Origin: Actinomycetota bacterium
GTDB lineage: Bacteria > Actinomycetota > Coriobacteriia > Anaerosomatales > D1FN1-002
Length of the DNA stretch: 8,361 nt
Assembly (NCBI GenBank): GCA_005774595.1
Contig: VAUM01000062.1
Span: 1-8,361 of the forward strand
Direction: 5' to 3'
Shown here: piece by piece, positions 7,127 to 8,361 of the stretch
Position numbering within the stretch: position 1 is the stretch's first letter
Layout of the letters: the number at the start of each line of letters is the position of its first letter
Notes under the pieces: model-generated
Seen by the model: only the letters and a program-made list of their open reading frames with translations
Database searches by the model: none
What the model was told of the DNA's origin: nothing
Made by a program: the position numbers and the translations under genes

Positions 7127-7131
7127 TCCCG

Positions 7132-8217
7132 ATGCACGATGCGGATTCAGTCTACCTCGCCCTGATCAAGGTCGTGGGGATCGGCGGATGCGGCACCAAC
7201 GCCGTCAACCACATGGTCGAGGTCGGCCTTCGCGGCGTCGAGTTCGTCGTGGTCAACACGGACAAGCAGTCGCTGCTGATGAGCGAGGCCGACACACAGG
7301 TCCACATCGGCCGCGATCTCACCCGCGGCCTGGGCGCCGGGTCGGACCCGGACGTGGGCCGCGAGGCCGCCGAGGAGAGCCGCGAGGAGATCAAGCAGGC
7401 GCTCGTCGGCGGCGACATGGTGTTCATCACGTGCGGCGAGGGCGGCGGCACGGGCACCGGCGCGGCACCCCTCGTGGCCGAGATCGCCAAGAAGGAGATC
7501 GGCGCGCTCACGGTCGCGGTCGTGACGCGGCCGTTCGGCTTCGAAGGCCGCAAGCGCGCGCAGATCGCCGAGGAGGGCATCCGCCGCCTGCGCGAACACG
7601 TGGACGCGCTCATCGTCGTGCCGAACGACCGCCTGCTCGCCGTCGCCAACAAGAACACGACCCACGAGGAAGCGTTCCAGATGGCCGACGACGTGCTGCG
7701 CCAGGGCATCCAGGGCATCACCGAACTCATCCAGATGCCGGGCAAGATCAACCTCGACTTCGCCGACGTGCGCACCATCCTGCGCGATGCCGGCAGCTGT
7801 GTGATGGGTATCGGCCTGGCGACCGGCGACGACCGTGCTGTCGACGCCACCCGCGCCGCGATCTCGAGCCCGCTGCTCGAGGCGACCATCAAGGGCGCGC
7901 GCGGCGTGCTGCTCGCCATCGCAGCCGGCTCGGACCTCACGATCACCGAGATCGCCGCAGCCGCCGACCTCGTCCGCGAGGCCGCCGCATCGCCCGACGA
8001 GAACGTGATCTTCGGCCTGACGATCGACGACTCCATGCCCGAGGGCCAAGTGCGCGTGACCGTCGTCGCCGCAGGCTTCCAGGGCGGCGAGCGCCGTCAG
8101 GACGCGCTGTTCGCAGCGGCGGCCGGCGAGACGGAGGCGGGCGCCCCCGTGCCCGTGTTCGAGGCGGTCACCGATGACGACTTCGAGGAGCCCCCGTTCC
8201 TGAAGGGGCACGTGTAG
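7132..8217 (+). CDS. ftsZ: Cell division GTPase FtsZ
   Basis: Tubulin-like GTPase that polymerises into the cytoplasmic Z-ring and recruits the divisome. The protein has 361 residues. The N-terminal nucleotide-binding domain begins IKVVGIGGCGTNAVNHM (12-28) and contains NTDKQSL (42-48) and the tubulin signature GGGTGTG (104-110). The T7 synergy loop NLDFADVR (206-213) keeps Asp208 and Asp211, needed for GTP hydrolysis at the subunit interface, so the enzyme looks active. The globular core ends around residue 315. A short acidic linker follows, then EEPPFLKGHV, which matches the conserved C-terminal peptide that binds membrane tethers. No ftsA is present in the window, so SepF is the likely tether, as in other actinobacteria. 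It has its own promoter region and SD and is the last gene before the terminators. Confidence 0.98.
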   Translation: MHDADSVYLALIKVVGIGGCGTNAVNHMVEVGLRGVEFVVVNTDKQSLLMSEADTQVHIGRDLTRGLGAGSDPDVGREAAEESREEIKQALVGGDMVFITCGEGGGTGTGAAPLVAEIAKKEIGALTVAVVTRPFGFEGRKRAQIAEEGIRRLREHVDALIVVPNDRLLAVANKNTTHEEAFQMADDVLRQGIQGITELIQMPGKINLDFADVRTILRDAGSCVMGIGLATGDDRAVDATRAAISSPLLEATIKGARGVLLAIAAGSDLTITEIAAAADLVREAAASPDENVIFGLTIDDSMPEGQVRVTVVAAGFQGGERRQDALFAAAAGETEAGAPVPVFEAVTDDDFEEPPFLKGHV

Positions 8218-8227
8218 CACCGCACAT

Positions 8228-8289
8228 TCGGCGTTCCACGATCGGGCTGCGACGACGGCGGGGACCTCGTCGCAGCCCGATCGGCGTTC
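8228..8289. repeat. 9-base direct repeat flanking the ftsZ terminator hairpin
   Basis: TCGGCGTTC occurs at 8228-8236 and again at 8281-8289, bracketing the 17-base-pair hairpin; the second copy overlaps the end of its right arm. It may be chance, or a trace of duplication or insertion of the hairpin unit. Confidence 0.45.
8239..8283 (+). terminator. Long perfect hairpin after ftsZ
   Basis: Arms 8239-8255 and 8267-8283 are perfectly complementary over 17 bases (outer part CGATCGGGC/GCCCGATCG) around an 11-base loop. The hairpin begins 22 bases after the ftsZ stop. The downstream sequence has only a few T residues, as is common in GC-rich genomes. It is most likely the transcription terminator and 3' stabiliser of the ftsZ message. 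Confidence 0.8.
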
Positions 8290-8314
8290 TCGGAGAGTCG
8301 CCGCCCGCAACGTT

Positions 8315-8352
8315 CGAGGCCCCGTCCGGCTGTGTCTCCGGACGGGGCCTCG
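8315..8352 (+). terminator. Second perfect hairpin downstream of ftsZ
   Basis: Arms 8315-8329 and 8338-8352 (CGAGGCCCC.../...GGGGCCTCG) pair perfectly over 15 bases around an eight-base loop. There is no T tract on either side. It may be a back-up terminator for ftsZ, or belong to a convergent gene beyond the window's right edge. No coding sequence is visible between 8218 and the end. Confidence 0.7.
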
Positions 8353-8361
8353 TCACGTCAC

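Larger units (their letters stand above)
6944..7131 (+). promoter_or_regulatory. Intergenic region upstream of ftsZ with promoter
   Basis: This 188-base gap is the only sizeable non-coding stretch inside the cluster. Its left half is GC-rich and holds the hairpin described separately. Its right half, from about 7038, is clearly more AT-rich. The best -10 is TATACT at 7102-7107, which would start transcription near 7114 and give an ftsZ leader of about 18 bases. No good -35 stands 17 bases upstream (AACCCT). A TTGACC occurs at 7057-7062 but is too far from this -10 (39 bases) and has no convincing -10 of its own. The heptamer GTAAGGT occurs at 7039-7045 and again at 7089-7095. The promoter call is an inference; transcript ends were not seen. 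Confidence 0.6.

Noticed and set aside
1..8361. Mobile elements, CRISPR arrays, tRNA genes, toxin-antitoxin or defence genes
   Set aside because: The window is filled by contiguous dcw genes with uniform composition. No repeat array, transposase-like frame or tRNA-like fold was seen.

Overview
The window is a GC-rich, co-directional stretch of a division and cell wall (dcw) cluster. All genes lie on the + strand. The order is murD (3' part only), ftsW, murG, murC, murB, ftsQ, a secreted L,D-transpeptidase, ftsZ, and then two strong hairpins. The very high GC content, frequent GTG starts, absence of ftsA, FtsZ motifs and dcw gene order fit a high-GC actinobacterium. The presence of murB between murC and ftsQ would suit a deep-branching class such as Coriobacteriia or relatives. 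That placement is an inference from layout and protein flavour, not from a search.

Positions 1-5952 form a tightly packed block. murD/ftsW and murG/murC overlap by 4 bases (GTGA). murC/murB overlap by 11, murB/ftsQ by 56 and ftsW/murG by 80. This packing implies one transcript with translational coupling. The encoded steps run from the last part of UDP-MurNAc-pentapeptide synthesis (MurC, MurB, MurD), through lipid II formation (MurG), to septal glycan polymerisation (FtsW) and divisome scaffolding (FtsQ).

Positions 5978-6943 hold an exported protein with a signal peptide, a two-part beta-rich (probably Ig-like) region and a C-terminal YkuD catalytic domain. It sits where many bacteria carry ddl or ftsA. 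It points to 3-3 cross-linking, or another L,D-transpeptidase reaction, being expressed with the septation genes.

Positions 6944-7131 are the only sizeable gap inside the cluster. It contains a GC-rich hairpin that could end or attenuate the upstream transcript. It also has a separate ftsZ promoter region with a good -10, a poor -35, and a dyad in the spacer that resembles a MerR-family operator. ftsZ follows with a strong ribosome binding site and is the last gene. Two long perfect hairpins at 8239-8352 mark the end of the transcription unit.

I found no mobile element, CRISPR array, tRNA or rRNA, and no clearly new system. The points most worth a second look are the L,D-transpeptidase inside the dcw cluster, the spacer dyad at the ftsZ promoter, and the unusual 3' end of ftsW.
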